Positions 43,178-51,843 of a stretch of DNA of 64,000 nucleotides are shown here, piece by piece. Every line of letters begins with the position of its first letter. The stretch's first letter is position 1. Source of the DNA: Nitrosospira multiformis. GTDB taxonomy: Bacteria; Pseudomonadota; Gammaproteobacteria; Burkholderiales; Nitrosomonadaceae. The position numbers and the translations under genes are program-made. Location of the stretch: contig NZ_FOHI01000004.1 of assembly GCF_900111585.1 (NCBI RefSeq), positions 1 through 64,000 of the forward strand, given 5' to 3'. The notes under the pieces were generated by a model. That model was given only the letters and a program-made list of their open reading frames with translations. It made no database searches and was not told where the DNA came from.

Positions 43178-46100
43178 TTACTGCCCGGTGGCAAAATATT
43201 CAAGCAGGAGTAGAAGTCCATAGCCGCCGGACGGCAATGCGATCGCCGCCCCGAATATCGGGTGCTGTGTGAAGGGGAGGAAGGCCCCCCTTTTGTTATT
43301 TTTGATCGTGTGAATTGACCACTCGATCTGCTGCCTCTGCTTTATTTCTTCCGGTGTCTGGCCGGATAGCTGGATCAGCCTGCTCTCCAGACGCCTGATG
43401 GCCTCGCGCCGGGCTTTTTCGGCCGATCTTCGCAACGCCAGCGCATTCCCGACAACGAGTATCGCATTGAGGGAGAAGATAATGACCAGCGAGGCAGGAA
43501 ACCCCCAGTTATCGATATAACCATGGCGCCCGATGATTAGAAGAACAACGATGATAAACGGGAAATAGACGAAATTGCCGATGACAGTCGTGCGTTCGGC
43601 AATCAGTTCGATGCCCAGCCATTCATCCAGATTCTCTTTGTTGATGCCGCTCTTGCTGGCTATTCTCCCGAGCGTGCCGGCGGGCCAATGGATTTTATTC
43701 GTGGCAATGCAATTGACCCAGCGCCGGCATAACCTTGTGGCATCCACTACATAAAATATCAGTGTCATCATCGCCGTGCCGCTCATGATGAGGAGGCTAT
43801 TGCTTATCAGGAAACAGCCCGCACCCCGGCAGGGCGTATTTGGAAAACCGAACAGCATCATTATCAGCCAGGCGAAACTTAATGCGACAACCAGCTGCGT
43901 CAGGCCCCGGATTGCGAAATTTTTCAGAGCGCCAAGGGAGACATATTCTCGCCAGAGGCGAACAGCATCGATCTCGTCAGTACTTTGTGGACGCCAGACA
44001 TGCAGGCCCAGGATGCGTCGAATAGCGTGGGAAAAGATCCTGAACGGGAGCCTCTTGTAACTGGCGTCTTTTTCGGGGTCACATAGGGAAGTATTGGTAA
44101 AACTTGTACCTTTATCTTCGAGATCCAGTTCATGCGTCAGAACATTTTCGTTATTTTTCATCTTCCGCCATGAATACCATAAAAAGAGCAGGCTCATGAC
44201 CAGTGCGAGCAGGCGAATCGCTGCTGTTGGCCATGCGCTGATCCCTTCGGTGAGCACGAAGGGCTCACTTCCTGCGACATCAAGCGCCTTCCAGGGTACC
44301 CATTTGACCAGGCTGTAGCATGCACCGACTGCAACCACCAAACCTGCCCAGAATAATTTCATCAGGGCAAGGTTATGAAAAAAATCGGCTACCTTGGTAC
44401 TGATCAGTATGATGCCCAGAATGAGAATGATGATCGCGGCGAACGCTTCCGCCAGCCACCTGAGGTTTCGTTGCGTGTCGAAATAGGCATCCAGGTCTGG
44501 GCGGGTCGGATGGATGCTTTCATAAGCTGCGGAAGGTCCCTGCGGATCAATGCTGATATCGAACGCTCCGGTCCTTCCGATCTCATACAGCCTGGTTCCT
44601 GTATTTGCAAAAAAATTATCCGGCTTGCCATCCCTGTTTTCTTTATTCACTTCTGTGTTCAGCCTGACGCAATCGGGGCAATTCGTTTTATCTGCATGAA
44701 CAGGGGCGAGATGTCCGAGCGCCATCAAAGCGGCATAGAACAGGGATGTCTGATAACTATCTCTAAATGGGGGAATGGGTATTTGCAGTTCGGGTTGCAA
44801 CTTCAATCCAAAATGTGAGGCGATGACAAGATTGTGGGTAAATTCCCACTGGGCAGGATAGGCGAGCCTGGCATTGAGGTCGGTCGTGAAAAATATGGCG
44901 CTTGGAAACTGCGGACGGAGTGCTTGAAGGATCAGAAGCTTGTCGTATACATCACCTCCCAGGACGCCGATTGCCTTGAATTTCCCATCCTTCGCTTCCT
45001 CCTGTTTCAGCGCCGCCGACAGTCTGACGAGATAATCGATCTGGCTGCGGCCCTCGGGTCTTTGGTTCGCACTTCCCTTGTTCGTCGCCGACCGTCCTTC
45101 GTACCATGCTTTGCCTTTGGCCAGAACACCCTCTGTATCCTTATCGCTGCTCCTGCCTTCCGTTTTGCTGCCTTGCGATGCCGGCAGTTCACCGTCAAGC
45201 CCTGCAAGATACGAGTGGTGCGACACCCATTCCGGCCATTCATCTCTCCGCAGCTTATTTATTTCCGTCTCCAGCTCAGGGCCGGATTTGCCGGAACCGG
45301 TTTCATTTGACGCTACCCCTACAAAAGTACGTGGGAGGGCCCGTCCATACAGCGTATCCCACTCTGAAATCAGCGCCACCTTGAATTCGCACGATTCTTT
45401 TGTATCTTTTCCGAACTTGGTTCCCGAACAGTTCTTCAACTTGAGTTGACGACGGTTCAGTTCCTGAACCAGGTGCTCGGCCAGTACTGCATCTGTGCCA
45501 ATCGTCCTGCTGAAGTTTTTAATACCTGCGCACGAAAACAGGCGCTCCACAATCGGCAGATTTTCTGCAGTTTCCGTTCGTCCGTCACCCCCATTGCCGG
45601 CAAGTGTTCTATCGGGACAGCTGCAGAGTTTGTCGATTGCTTCCGCTGCTTCTTTTTCCGCTTTGCTTTTATCCGGGTAGGGCGAATCGTCAAGCAGGAA
45701 CGTATCTTCTGCCGTCGCCCAGGGTGAATAAAACCGAACGCTCCTCAATGCATCGAATGGTGGGTCGGGGGAAGGGCACTGCCCGCCGGATTGCCTTGCC
45801 TCTTCGCCTAACTTGTCTTTTACCTCTTGCACCATTGCGCGCAGGCCAGTGGAGAACCGGGGACCTAGAACGTCATATGTCAGATTTATCTGATATTTCC
45901 CGAAGCTGCTGTCGAGGTGCGTCATCAACTCGCTCAAGGAGGTGAACGGATTACGGCCGAAATCCTGCGCTTTCAGCCATATGACTAATATATGTTTTTT
46001 GCTTTCCAGTTTTTCCTTGGGGATGAATAGCTCGGCAGGAATGACGACAGATCGGGTTGCTGCCATCTCTTGCTGCCCGTTCTGCTTGCTCTCTTCTGCG

Positions 46101-46570
46101 CGATTCCAGATGAAAAAACGGATGTATTCGCCCGATTCCGGCGTGTATCCTGCTGCGCCCAGGGCGGATATCACCGCGTAACGATCATTGAGCCTGGTTT
46201 CCGCGCCGCTGGAGTACGGACTTCCATCCACGAACACCGGCAGGATGCGGAGCTGGGAGGAGACGCCGGATTTTGCGAGAACTTCGACAAGCCGGGCGAG
46301 TTGATGCGGCCCATCGATTTCTTCGTCCGCCTCCTTCGGTATTTTCGTTTCACCCGACTGATGTGCTTCTACCGCCTCGAATGGGTCCTGCCAGAGCCGC
46401 GACTGGACAATTCCCTCTTCCATGAAAACATGGGAACTGACTCCCTTGCTGATGGGCCGGAAAGTCTGGAGCGAGATTTCCTGATAGATGAGAAAGCTGC
46501 TGACCATCGCGAATAGCGCAAAGATTCCGGCGAGTGGCAGTTTTGGCTTCTCATCCTGTTGTTCCGCCAT
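43178..46570 (-). CDS. 1130-residue membrane protein of unknown function
   Basis: One membrane helix lies near the N-terminus (LAGIFALFAMVSSFLIYQE). A long extracytoplasmic part follows (to about residue 690), including VLGGDVYDKLLILQALRPQ and SAIFFTTDLNAR, which reads like a type I periplasmic-binding fold. Then come about seven membrane helices (about residues 700-1120, including IILILGIILIS, LVVAVGACYSLV, LIMMLFGF, FPFIIVVLLIIG, ILVVGNALALRR). No enzyme or transporter motif is recognisable. The start has a GAAAGG ribosome site. It leads the probable operon with the 41787 gene. A receptor-like or channel-like protein is possible. Confidence 0.7.
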   Translation of the reverse strand: MAEQQDEKPKLPLAGIFALFAMVSSFLIYQEISLQTFRPISKGVSSHVFMEEGIVQSRLWQDPFEAVEAHQSGETKIPKEADEEIDGPHQLARLVEVLAKSGVSSQLRILPVFVDGSPYSSGAETRLNDRYAVISALGAAGYTPESGEYIRFFIWNRAEESKQNGQQEMAATRSVVIPAELFIPKEKLESKKHILVIWLKAQDFGRNPFTSLSELMTHLDSSFGKYQINLTYDVLGPRFSTGLRAMVQEVKDKLGEEARQSGGQCPSPDPPFDALRSVRFYSPWATAEDTFLLDDSPYPDKSKAEKEAAEAIDKLCSCPDRTLAGNGGDGRTETAENLPIVERLFSCAGIKNFSRTIGTDAVLAEHLVQELNRRQLKLKNCSGTKFGKDTKESCEFKVALISEWDTLYGRALPRTFVGVASNETGSGKSGPELETEINKLRRDEWPEWVSHHSYLAGLDGELPASQGSKTEGRSSDKDTEGVLAKGKAWYEGRSATNKGSANQRPEGRSQIDYLVRLSAALKQEEAKDGKFKAIGVLGGDVYDKLLILQALRPQFPSAIFFTTDLNARLAYPAQWEFTHNLVIASHFGLKLQPELQIPIPPFRDSYQTSLFYAALMALGHLAPVHADKTNCPDCVRLNTEVNKENRDGKPDNFFANTGTRLYEIGRTGAFDISIDPQGPSAAYESIHPTRPDLDAYFDTQRNLRWLAEAFAAIIILILGIILISTKVADFFHNLALMKLFWAGLVVAVGACYSLVKWVPWKALDVAGSEPFVLTEGISAWPTAAIRLLALVMSLLFLWYSWRKMKNNENVLTHELDLEDKGTSFTNTSLCDPEKDASYKRLPFRIFSHAIRRILGLHVWRPQSTDEIDAVRLWREYVSLGALKNFAIRGLTQLVVALSFAWLIMMLFGFPNTPCRGAGCFLISNSLLIMSGTAMMTLIFYVVDATRLCRRWVNCIATNKIHWPAGTLGRIASKSGINKENLDEWLGIELIAERTTVIGNFVYFPFIIVVLLIIGRHGYIDNWGFPASLVIIFSLNAILVVGNALALRRSAEKARREAIRRLESRLIQLSGQTPEEIKQRQQIEWSIHTIKNNKRGAFLPFTQHPIFGAAIALPSGGYGLLLLLEYFATGQ

Positions 46571-47007
46571 GTGATGAACCTTTCAGTTGGCGGGGCAAGC
46601 GGCGGTTGACCGGTTTCAAGGCCGCGCCATAGCGAGTTGCGGAGTCGGCAGTTGCAATTATGTATAGCACAAACGCCCGCAAATGCTGAATGCGTGCAGC
46701 CAATCCAGTGATTGATGCCTGGGCCCTGGGCAGAGGGGCCTGGAAACCGGTAATGACAGGACGTATGCGATGCCTTCACCCACCTTGACTGGAAACCTAT
46801 CGTCCCGAAGGTATGTCCTGAAGATATAAACGTAGCTATACCCGAGGGTTGTACTTTGGTCCAATAGGCAAAGTCGTTCAAGCTGGTAGTATGCAAACCG
46901 GGGAAGCAAGAGTGGATCGGAAGCAGGTAGCTTCTCCAGTAGCAGTAAACGAGGTAGAAGTAAAAGTCATGTACATGTAATCAGTAGTAGAAGCAAAACG
47001 CCACCGC
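46571..47007. other. Non-coding stretch before a strong terminator
   Basis: No reading frame with ribosome site and normal composition covers this stretch. From about 46900 the sequence has a repetitive GTAG/GAAG character (AGTAGCAGTAAACGAGGTAGAAG, AGTAGTAGAAGC) and leads straight into a strong terminator at 47008-47042. A small RNA of perhaps 100-200 nt on the plus strand would fit, but I found no convincing promoter. Confidence 0.35.
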
Positions 47008-47042
47008 GCCCGGCCGCAGGCCTCCTGCGCCGGGCTTTTTTT
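47008..47042 (+). terminator. Strong rho-independent terminator
   Basis: GCCCGG-C-CGCAGG and CCTGCG-CCGGGC form a 12-bp stem with one bulged C and a CCT loop, followed by TTTTTTT. It points rightward, and no recognised gene ends before it on the plus strand, so it may end an undescribed small transcript. Confidence 0.85.
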
Positions 47043-47082
47043 GCAACTTTATAACCTTATCATTCCTTTTGAGATGTCCGCT

Positions 47083-47211
47083 ATGCGTATAAAAATCATA
47101 ATTGTTGCGCTGGTGATAGGGCTGGTATGGGGAAGAGGAGGGGATTCAGACAAGGTGGGCAGCAAGGAGAGCATCTCGCCTCTTTTTATCACTGCATCTA
47201 AAGAGCAGTAA
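47083..47211 (+). CDS. Possible 42-residue membrane-anchored or exported peptide
   Basis: The frame begins MRIKIIIVALVIGLVWG, a hydrophobic helix with positive N-terminal charge, as in small membrane peptides or signal peptides. A 25-residue polar tail, KVGSKESISPLFITASKEQ, follows. A TTTTGAG-like sequence precedes the ATG but is a weak ribosome site. No homologue is recalled and the length is near chance, so this is a suggestion only. Confidence 0.3.
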   Translation: MRIKIIIVALVIGLVWGRGGDSDKVGSKESISPLFITASKEQ

Positions 47212-47560
47212 GCAACGGCCAGGCAGCAAGGGCGAAAACAACAGCCGATATTCCACATTATCGCCGTGCATGCCTTATCAATCGAAGGCGGAGTTGTCAC
47301 AGATCGAATACCGGTTTTAAGCGCTTCAAGGGAACTCGGCGGGCGCAACAACAATGTTTCTGTCATTGCAGATCAATTGCGCATAGTGCCTGTAAAAGTG
47401 AGAATGTCTGATAGGAATGGCAGATCGAACAGCATGACCAAGTGGTGAGCAGGAATATGCAGGAAAATCTGGAATCAGATAGAGTGCAATTCAACTTACT
47501 TTTAGGGGGTGATGCTGATGTATTGCCGCTTCTGTATATTGTCTGCGGCAACACTTACAC
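47212..47560. other. Intergenic stretch, no gene supported
   Basis: These 349 bp lie between the possible small peptide and the converging DUF190 gene. Open frames on both strands are short and lack ribosome sites. No clear terminator or repeat was found. Confidence 0.4.
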
Positions 47561-47878
47561 TTACTCCGGCAAAAAACCATACTCGACCGGAAAATTGACG
47601 TAAAAAAGGTCGATGTTTTCCGCTTGCAGCAGATGCATGAAGTCTTCGGCTTCTTTTTTACTGAGTACGAAGCTGACTTCTACCGGAAGATCCGCCGCCA
47701 GTTCAAGAAAGGTTTCCGTGTGCAATACGCCATGGCGACCGAAACCGGCCAAGGCGCGGGTTGCGGTACCGCCGTTAAAGCCGCTTTTTTTTGCGCGTTC
47801 CAGCAGCCACTCGTACAGCAGTATGCCATTATGCTCGCGGTACTCGCTTACGTAGAATTTGAGAAAGACCCCTTGCAT
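47561..47878 (-). CDS. DUF190 family protein
   Basis: A 105-residue protein with the DUF190 pattern: GVFLKFYVSEYREHNGILLYEWLLERAKK, ATRALAGFGRHG and LPVEVSFVLSKKEAEDFM. DUF190 proteins have a PII-like ferredoxin fold and are repeatedly encoded beside CrcB/Fluc fluoride channels, as here. The biochemical role is unknown; regulation of the channel is a reasonable guess. GGAGGAGGAT before the ATG is a very strong ribosome site. It is the last gene of an operon with the fluoride channel and probably the aldolase. Confidence 0.9.
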   Translation of the reverse strand: MQGVFLKFYVSEYREHNGILLYEWLLERAKKSGFNGGTATRALAGFGRHGVLHTETFLELAADLPVEVSFVLSKKEAEDFMHLLQAENIDLFYVNFPVEYGFLPE

Positions 47879-47944
47879 ATCCTCCTCCGTTTGCTCCTCT
47901 CATTCCCTGTATCATTCTTCCGGCCGGATTTGGAAAATCCTCTT

Positions 47945-48331
47945 TCAATGCTGGGCAAGCCATTTGACTGTCATTATTCCCAGTATAGTCATCACGAGGG
48001 AGCCAGTCAGGTGTGAAAATATGATGACAAACGTCCAGGCATATTGACCACGCAAGAGCAGCGTAACGGTTTCCGCCGAAAAGGTGGAGAAGGTTGTCAA
48101 TCCGCCAAGAAAGCCGGTGATGGCAAACAGCCTGGCCTCGGGCGGGAGAAAGCTGTTGTGATGAAAATACTCGATCGCGACGCCGATAAGATAACCTCCG
48201 GTCAGGTTAGCGGCGAGAGTACCCAGGGGAAGGGTCGGAAACAGGGGGTTTAATGTCATCCCAAACCACCAGCGTAACCAGGCGCCCAGCGCCGCACCTG
48301 CGCCCACCGCCGTTAATGCATAAACACCCAT
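47945..48331 (-). CDS. crcB: CrcB/Fluc fluoride channel
   Basis: The 128-residue, four-helix protein exports fluoride as a dual-topology dimer. GAALGAWLRWWFG, PLGTLAANLTGGYLIG and GFLGGLTTFSTFSAE carry the conserved Arg, Asn, the TTFSTFS fluoride-track motif and the central Gly-rich turn of the family. It is only 23 bp after the aldolase gene and 66 bp before DUF190, so an operon aldolase-crcB-DUF190 is likely. No fluoride riboswitch was recognisable in the leader of the aldolase gene, and the 23-bp gap is too short for one. Confidence 0.95.
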   Translation of the reverse strand: MGVYALTAVGAGAALGAWLRWWFGMTLNPLFPTLPLGTLAANLTGGYLIGVAIEYFHHNSFLPPEARLFAITGFLGGLTTFSTFSAETVTLLLRGQYAWTFVIIFSHLTGSLVMTILGIMTVKWLAQH

Positions 48332-48354
48332 AGCTTACACCCGTGTCCGCAAGT

Positions 48355-49377
48355 TCAGCTATCTTCCATCGAGGGGTTATAAAGCCCTTCCCGCGCCAAG
48401 CCATTTAACTGGGAACGTCTGGAAAACGCGCGCTGTGCTTCAGCCACATTTTTTTCCTCTCCCTTCCAGGCTGCAAGAACCGGTTCCTGGAGCGCGCGGC
48501 CATAAGAAAAGCTGAGTTGCCAGGGGCAGTTTCCCCTCATGGCGTTCATGGCATTCAGATTATCGGTCGCTTCCTCGGGGCTTTGACCGCCCGAGAGAAA
48601 CACGATCCCCGGTACTGCCGCCGGGACATAACGGCGCAGGCAGCGAATCGTTGCTTCCACAACTTGCTGAGAACTGACCTGGAGTGCGCATTTCTTTCCC
48701 GGAATGACCATATTGGGCTTGAGCAGGGCCCCTTCGAACACTACGCCATGGGCGTCGAGTTCTTCGAACAAAGTCTCGAGCATGGCGGAAGTGATGCTTT
48801 CGCACCGTCCGATATCGTGCGCACCATCCATCAGAACTTCCGGTTCCACAATGGGCACGAGGCCGGCTTCCTGACAGAGGGCTGCATAGCGAGCCAGGGC
48901 ATGACAGTTTGCGCGGATGGCATAGACAGAAGGAAGCGCGTGCTCATCGATTTCCATGACTGCCCGCCATTTGGCAAATTTTGCACCCAACTGTTTGTAC
49001 TCCACCAGCCGGTCGCGCAAGCCGTCCAATCCTTCGGTGATTTTGTTCCCAGGTTGCAGCGCTAGCGGCTTCGCGCCCTTATCCACTTTGATGCCCGGTA
49101 TGATTCCCCGCTCCGACAGTACCTGCGGAAACGGTACACCGTGCTTCGAACTCTGCCGTATCGTTTCATCATACAGAATGACACCGCTGATATGGCGTTC
49201 GATGCCTTCGGCAGTGAAAAGTAACTCCCGGTAGCGGCGCCGGTTTTCCTCCGTGGATTCAACGCCGATCGAAGCAAAACGTTTTTTTATGGTGGGATTG
49301 CTTTCATCCGCTGCCAGAATTCCTTTCCCCCTGGCGACAATGGCTTCGGCCACTGACTTGAGTTCATCGGTGTTCAT
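48355..49377 (-). CDS. Class I fructose-bisphosphate aldolase
   Basis: This enzyme cleaves fructose-1,6-bisphosphate to dihydroxyacetone phosphate and glyceraldehyde 3-phosphate, and runs the reverse reaction in gluconeogenesis and the Calvin cycle. The 340-residue protein is of the animal/plant-like class I type: GKGILAADESN, GKKCALQVSS near the Schiff-base region LLKPNMV (active lysine), and FLSGGQSPEEATDNLNAM. Strong AAGGAGG upstream. In a CO2-fixing ammonia oxidizer it could serve the Calvin cycle. It appears to be the first gene of an operon with crcB and DUF190; fluoride inhibits enolase, giving a possible reason for linkage (inference). Confidence 0.94.
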   Translation of the reverse strand: MNTDELKSVAEAIVARGKGILAADESNPTIKKRFASIGVESTEENRRRYRELLFTAEGIERHISGVILYDETIRQSSKHGVPFPQVLSERGIIPGIKVDKGAKPLALQPGNKITEGLDGLRDRLVEYKQLGAKFAKWRAVMEIDEHALPSVYAIRANCHALARYAALCQEAGLVPIVEPEVLMDGAHDIGRCESITSAMLETLFEELDAHGVVFEGALLKPNMVIPGKKCALQVSSQQVVEATIRCLRRYVPAAVPGIVFLSGGQSPEEATDNLNAMNAMRGNCPWQLSFSYGRALQEPVLAAWKGEEKNVAEAQRAFSRRSQLNGLAREGLYNPSMEDS

Positions 49378-49454
49378 GGGCTTTTATCCTCCTTAAGCAA
49401 GCGTAGATTCAGGACAGGCAGTCGGATATGCGATTTTTCACTTTCATTACCGGG

Positions 49455-51599
49455 CTAGCGGATGGGCGGCGATTCAAAAACTCCTAGTTGCCACATAATG
49501 AACAAGAGAATGAGGATTCCGATGAGCAAAAGATAGAACGGCCACACGGTTTTTTTATCCTCGTATGGATCCGCCAGTGAGCGGCGCGCCCCTTCCGGCA
49601 AGCGGGCGAGCTTGGTAAGTGATGTTCCAAACGGAATATTGATGCGTGCACGCGCATTGATGGCCCATCCATTTGCGTCCAGAACCGGTCCAAGGTTGCG
49701 TTTTTTCAGCTTGAACCATGCGACCAGCATAGCGGGGCCGGAAATCAGCAATATCAGGCCGATGATCGCGAGCGGTATCTGCCAGAATTCAAGTCCCAGT
49801 ATACCCGTGACAATGGAAGCAATGACCCCCCCGATTGCGCCAAGGGCCAGTCCTATCGCTGCAAATATTCCGGCGAATTTGCCTACATCGAATGGTTGCG
49901 CGGAGGGCGGTGGAGGGGTACCGGGAGTCGGCGTTCCGCCGACTCCTGCTGCCGCCGCAGTCAGTTTTTCATCCGCCTCGGCAGCTTTCCGGCTAGCTAT
50001 TTTTTCCAGTTGCTCATTGATGAATTTCACCAGCTTTTTGTAGGGGGACCAGAAAGCCTGACGAATGCTGATGGGATGGTCGATGATTCGCACGATCGTG
50101 GCATCCCAATCCTGGCCTTTTCGATCATAGAAAATGCCGTTCCGCCCGACCATCAGGAAATCGGAATCGCCGGCGGTAAAGGCGGCTGCGATACTCATTT
50201 TCTCGGTGCCACCCTTACGGATACAGTCGCAATACGCCAGATAGATTCCGCTCATGCTTGCAAACTCCGCATGCTTGGCAATGTCGTCCACCGTTACGCA
50301 CAGATCACAGCTTCGCCCGTCGAGGTACAGTGTTCCCAACTGGAAGAGTGCTCTATCCCTGCCCGTATAAAAGCTGCGGAAGGATACGAAATTATTGACC
50401 AGATTGAACAGGTCACGGTTGTAGCGCAGCAGTTTTTCCACCGAATGGATTGCCTTTACTTCCTCTTCTACCGCTTTATCCTGGCTGATCAGCCTGCCGA
50501 TCTCCTCCTTGTGCTCCCCGGTGGAAATTTCGCGCAAGCGTGCGTCTCCAAGAGGTTCGGCAGAGCAGGCAGGCTTGTTTGCCTGCCAAGCTTCAAATGC
50601 TGCAAATCTGTCGCATAATGCTTTCCATTCCGAAGCCAATAAGTTTTCTTTCTCGCCGAGTGATGGTACGACGACCAGGCTGCGGAATACATCGATTTCT
50701 TCCTGCCAGGCAGGATTGATTCCTGCCATTAATGGCAGAGGTTTTTCCGGCTCCACGGTGGCCAGAGGAAAACTGGCGATATCTCCGCTTTTTGCCGACA
50801 ATGTTTGCGCGGCAATGCCTTTGTAGTCGTCAGCGGAGCGGCTCAGGGGCACGGCTGAGCGTATGTCATAGGCAGCCAGTCGGCAGCGCGTGAAGTAATC
50901 ATCGATTTTTTCTTTGACCGCGTGGAAGGCCGCCGCTGCTGCCTGCGTTTTGTCTCCCAGGAAGCTGATATCGCCGTCACTTTCTCCCTTGGCTTGCCAG
51001 GCGGAATAGGCCGCAACTTCGGCAAAGAACGCGTCGCTGATTTCCCGATCGATGCCTGGCTTCCCGCTTACGTCGGTTGCTGATCCACGGCACTTCATGA
51101 TGTCTTCCACGGTTGCACGCAGTGCCGCATCGGGAATCTGACTTGCAGTGATTACCCCATCGCCATTGAAATCCAGTCCTGCGACAAACTTCTCAATGTC
51201 AGCCATATCGGCAAGAGAAATTTCGGGCGCGTCAGGCTTGCCAAGGCTGCTCAAGATGTATTGTGCCGATGCCAGCACCTGCTGCCCCTCGTCTGTGCTG
51301 TTGTCTATATCCGCCAGGGCAACACTACCGGAGCCATTGACCAGCAGATCCGGGTTCCTCAGCAGTTTGGCTGCCCACGCGATCGCGGCGAGCACCTCAT
51401 TTGCGTGCACACGCCCGTCATCGTCATGGTCGATCAGGTCGAGTGTTTTCGTGTCAAACTCTATGCCGCGTGTGGGACAACTCAACGCTACCCACAATTT
51501 CTGATCCAGGTCTTTTAATGCCAGCAGGTCGGCTCCGGTATCAATTTGTACCTGATCAAAACCACCTGCCCGGAAAAACTTCCATTGATGGATAGTCAT
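49455..51599 (-). CDS. EF-hand-containing membrane protein of unknown function
   Basis: The 714-residue protein has two EF-hand-like calcium loops, DHDDDGRVHANE (about 57-68) and DFNGDGVITASQ (about 149-160), in an N-terminal soluble region. A Pro/Thr linker (PTPGTPPPPSAQP) and three or four hydrophobic helices in the last 170 residues follow (e.g. IPLAIIGLILLISGPAMLVAW and FYLLLIGILILLFIMWQLG). A cysteine-rich patch (GRSCDLCVTVDD, YLAYCDC) sits about residue 435-460. Function unknown; a calcium-responsive membrane protein is a fair guess. The GGAGAC site precedes ATG. It is upstream of the aldolase operon, divided by 78 bp. Confidence 0.65.
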   Translation of the reverse strand: MTIHQWKFFRAGGFDQVQIDTGADLLALKDLDQKLWVALSCPTRGIEFDTKTLDLIDHDDDGRVHANEVLAAIAWAAKLLRNPDLLVNGSGSVALADIDNSTDEGQQVLASAQYILSSLGKPDAPEISLADMADIEKFVAGLDFNGDGVITASQIPDAALRATVEDIMKCRGSATDVSGKPGIDREISDAFFAEVAAYSAWQAKGESDGDISFLGDKTQAAAAAFHAVKEKIDDYFTRCRLAAYDIRSAVPLSRSADDYKGIAAQTLSAKSGDIASFPLATVEPEKPLPLMAGINPAWQEEIDVFRSLVVVPSLGEKENLLASEWKALCDRFAAFEAWQANKPACSAEPLGDARLREISTGEHKEEIGRLISQDKAVEEEVKAIHSVEKLLRYNRDLFNLVNNFVSFRSFYTGRDRALFQLGTLYLDGRSCDLCVTVDDIAKHAEFASMSGIYLAYCDCIRKGGTEKMSIAAAFTAGDSDFLMVGRNGIFYDRKGQDWDATIVRIIDHPISIRQAFWSPYKKLVKFINEQLEKIASRKAAEADEKLTAAAAGVGGTPTPGTPPPPSAQPFDVGKFAGIFAAIGLALGAIGGVIASIVTGILGLEFWQIPLAIIGLILLISGPAMLVAWFKLKKRNLGPVLDANGWAINARARINIPFGTSLTKLARLPEGARRSLADPYEDKKTVWPFYLLLIGILILLFIMWQLGVFESPPIR

Positions 51600-51843
51600 T
51601 GTGTCTCCTTTATTTTTTTGGTTTTATTCCTGAACTACGTTCTTATACGGAATTAATTTATAGGCATAGCATGTTTGTATCACAAGATATGTGAACGGAT
51701 AGCGTTGAAACTGAAAAGCCTTCCAAAGATGAGCTTTGTGGCGACTGCAGGTATACGCCGCTCCGGGGAAAGGATTACGTTCACATTGGACGCTGCAAGG
51801 CTCAATGTCCCCGTTCACAATGCCGTACTTTTGAATCAAAAAG

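Noticed and set aside
46369-46909. Minus-strand frames upstream of the 1130-residue gene
   Set aside because: They overlap the N-terminus of that gene or have no ribosome site or recognisable features.
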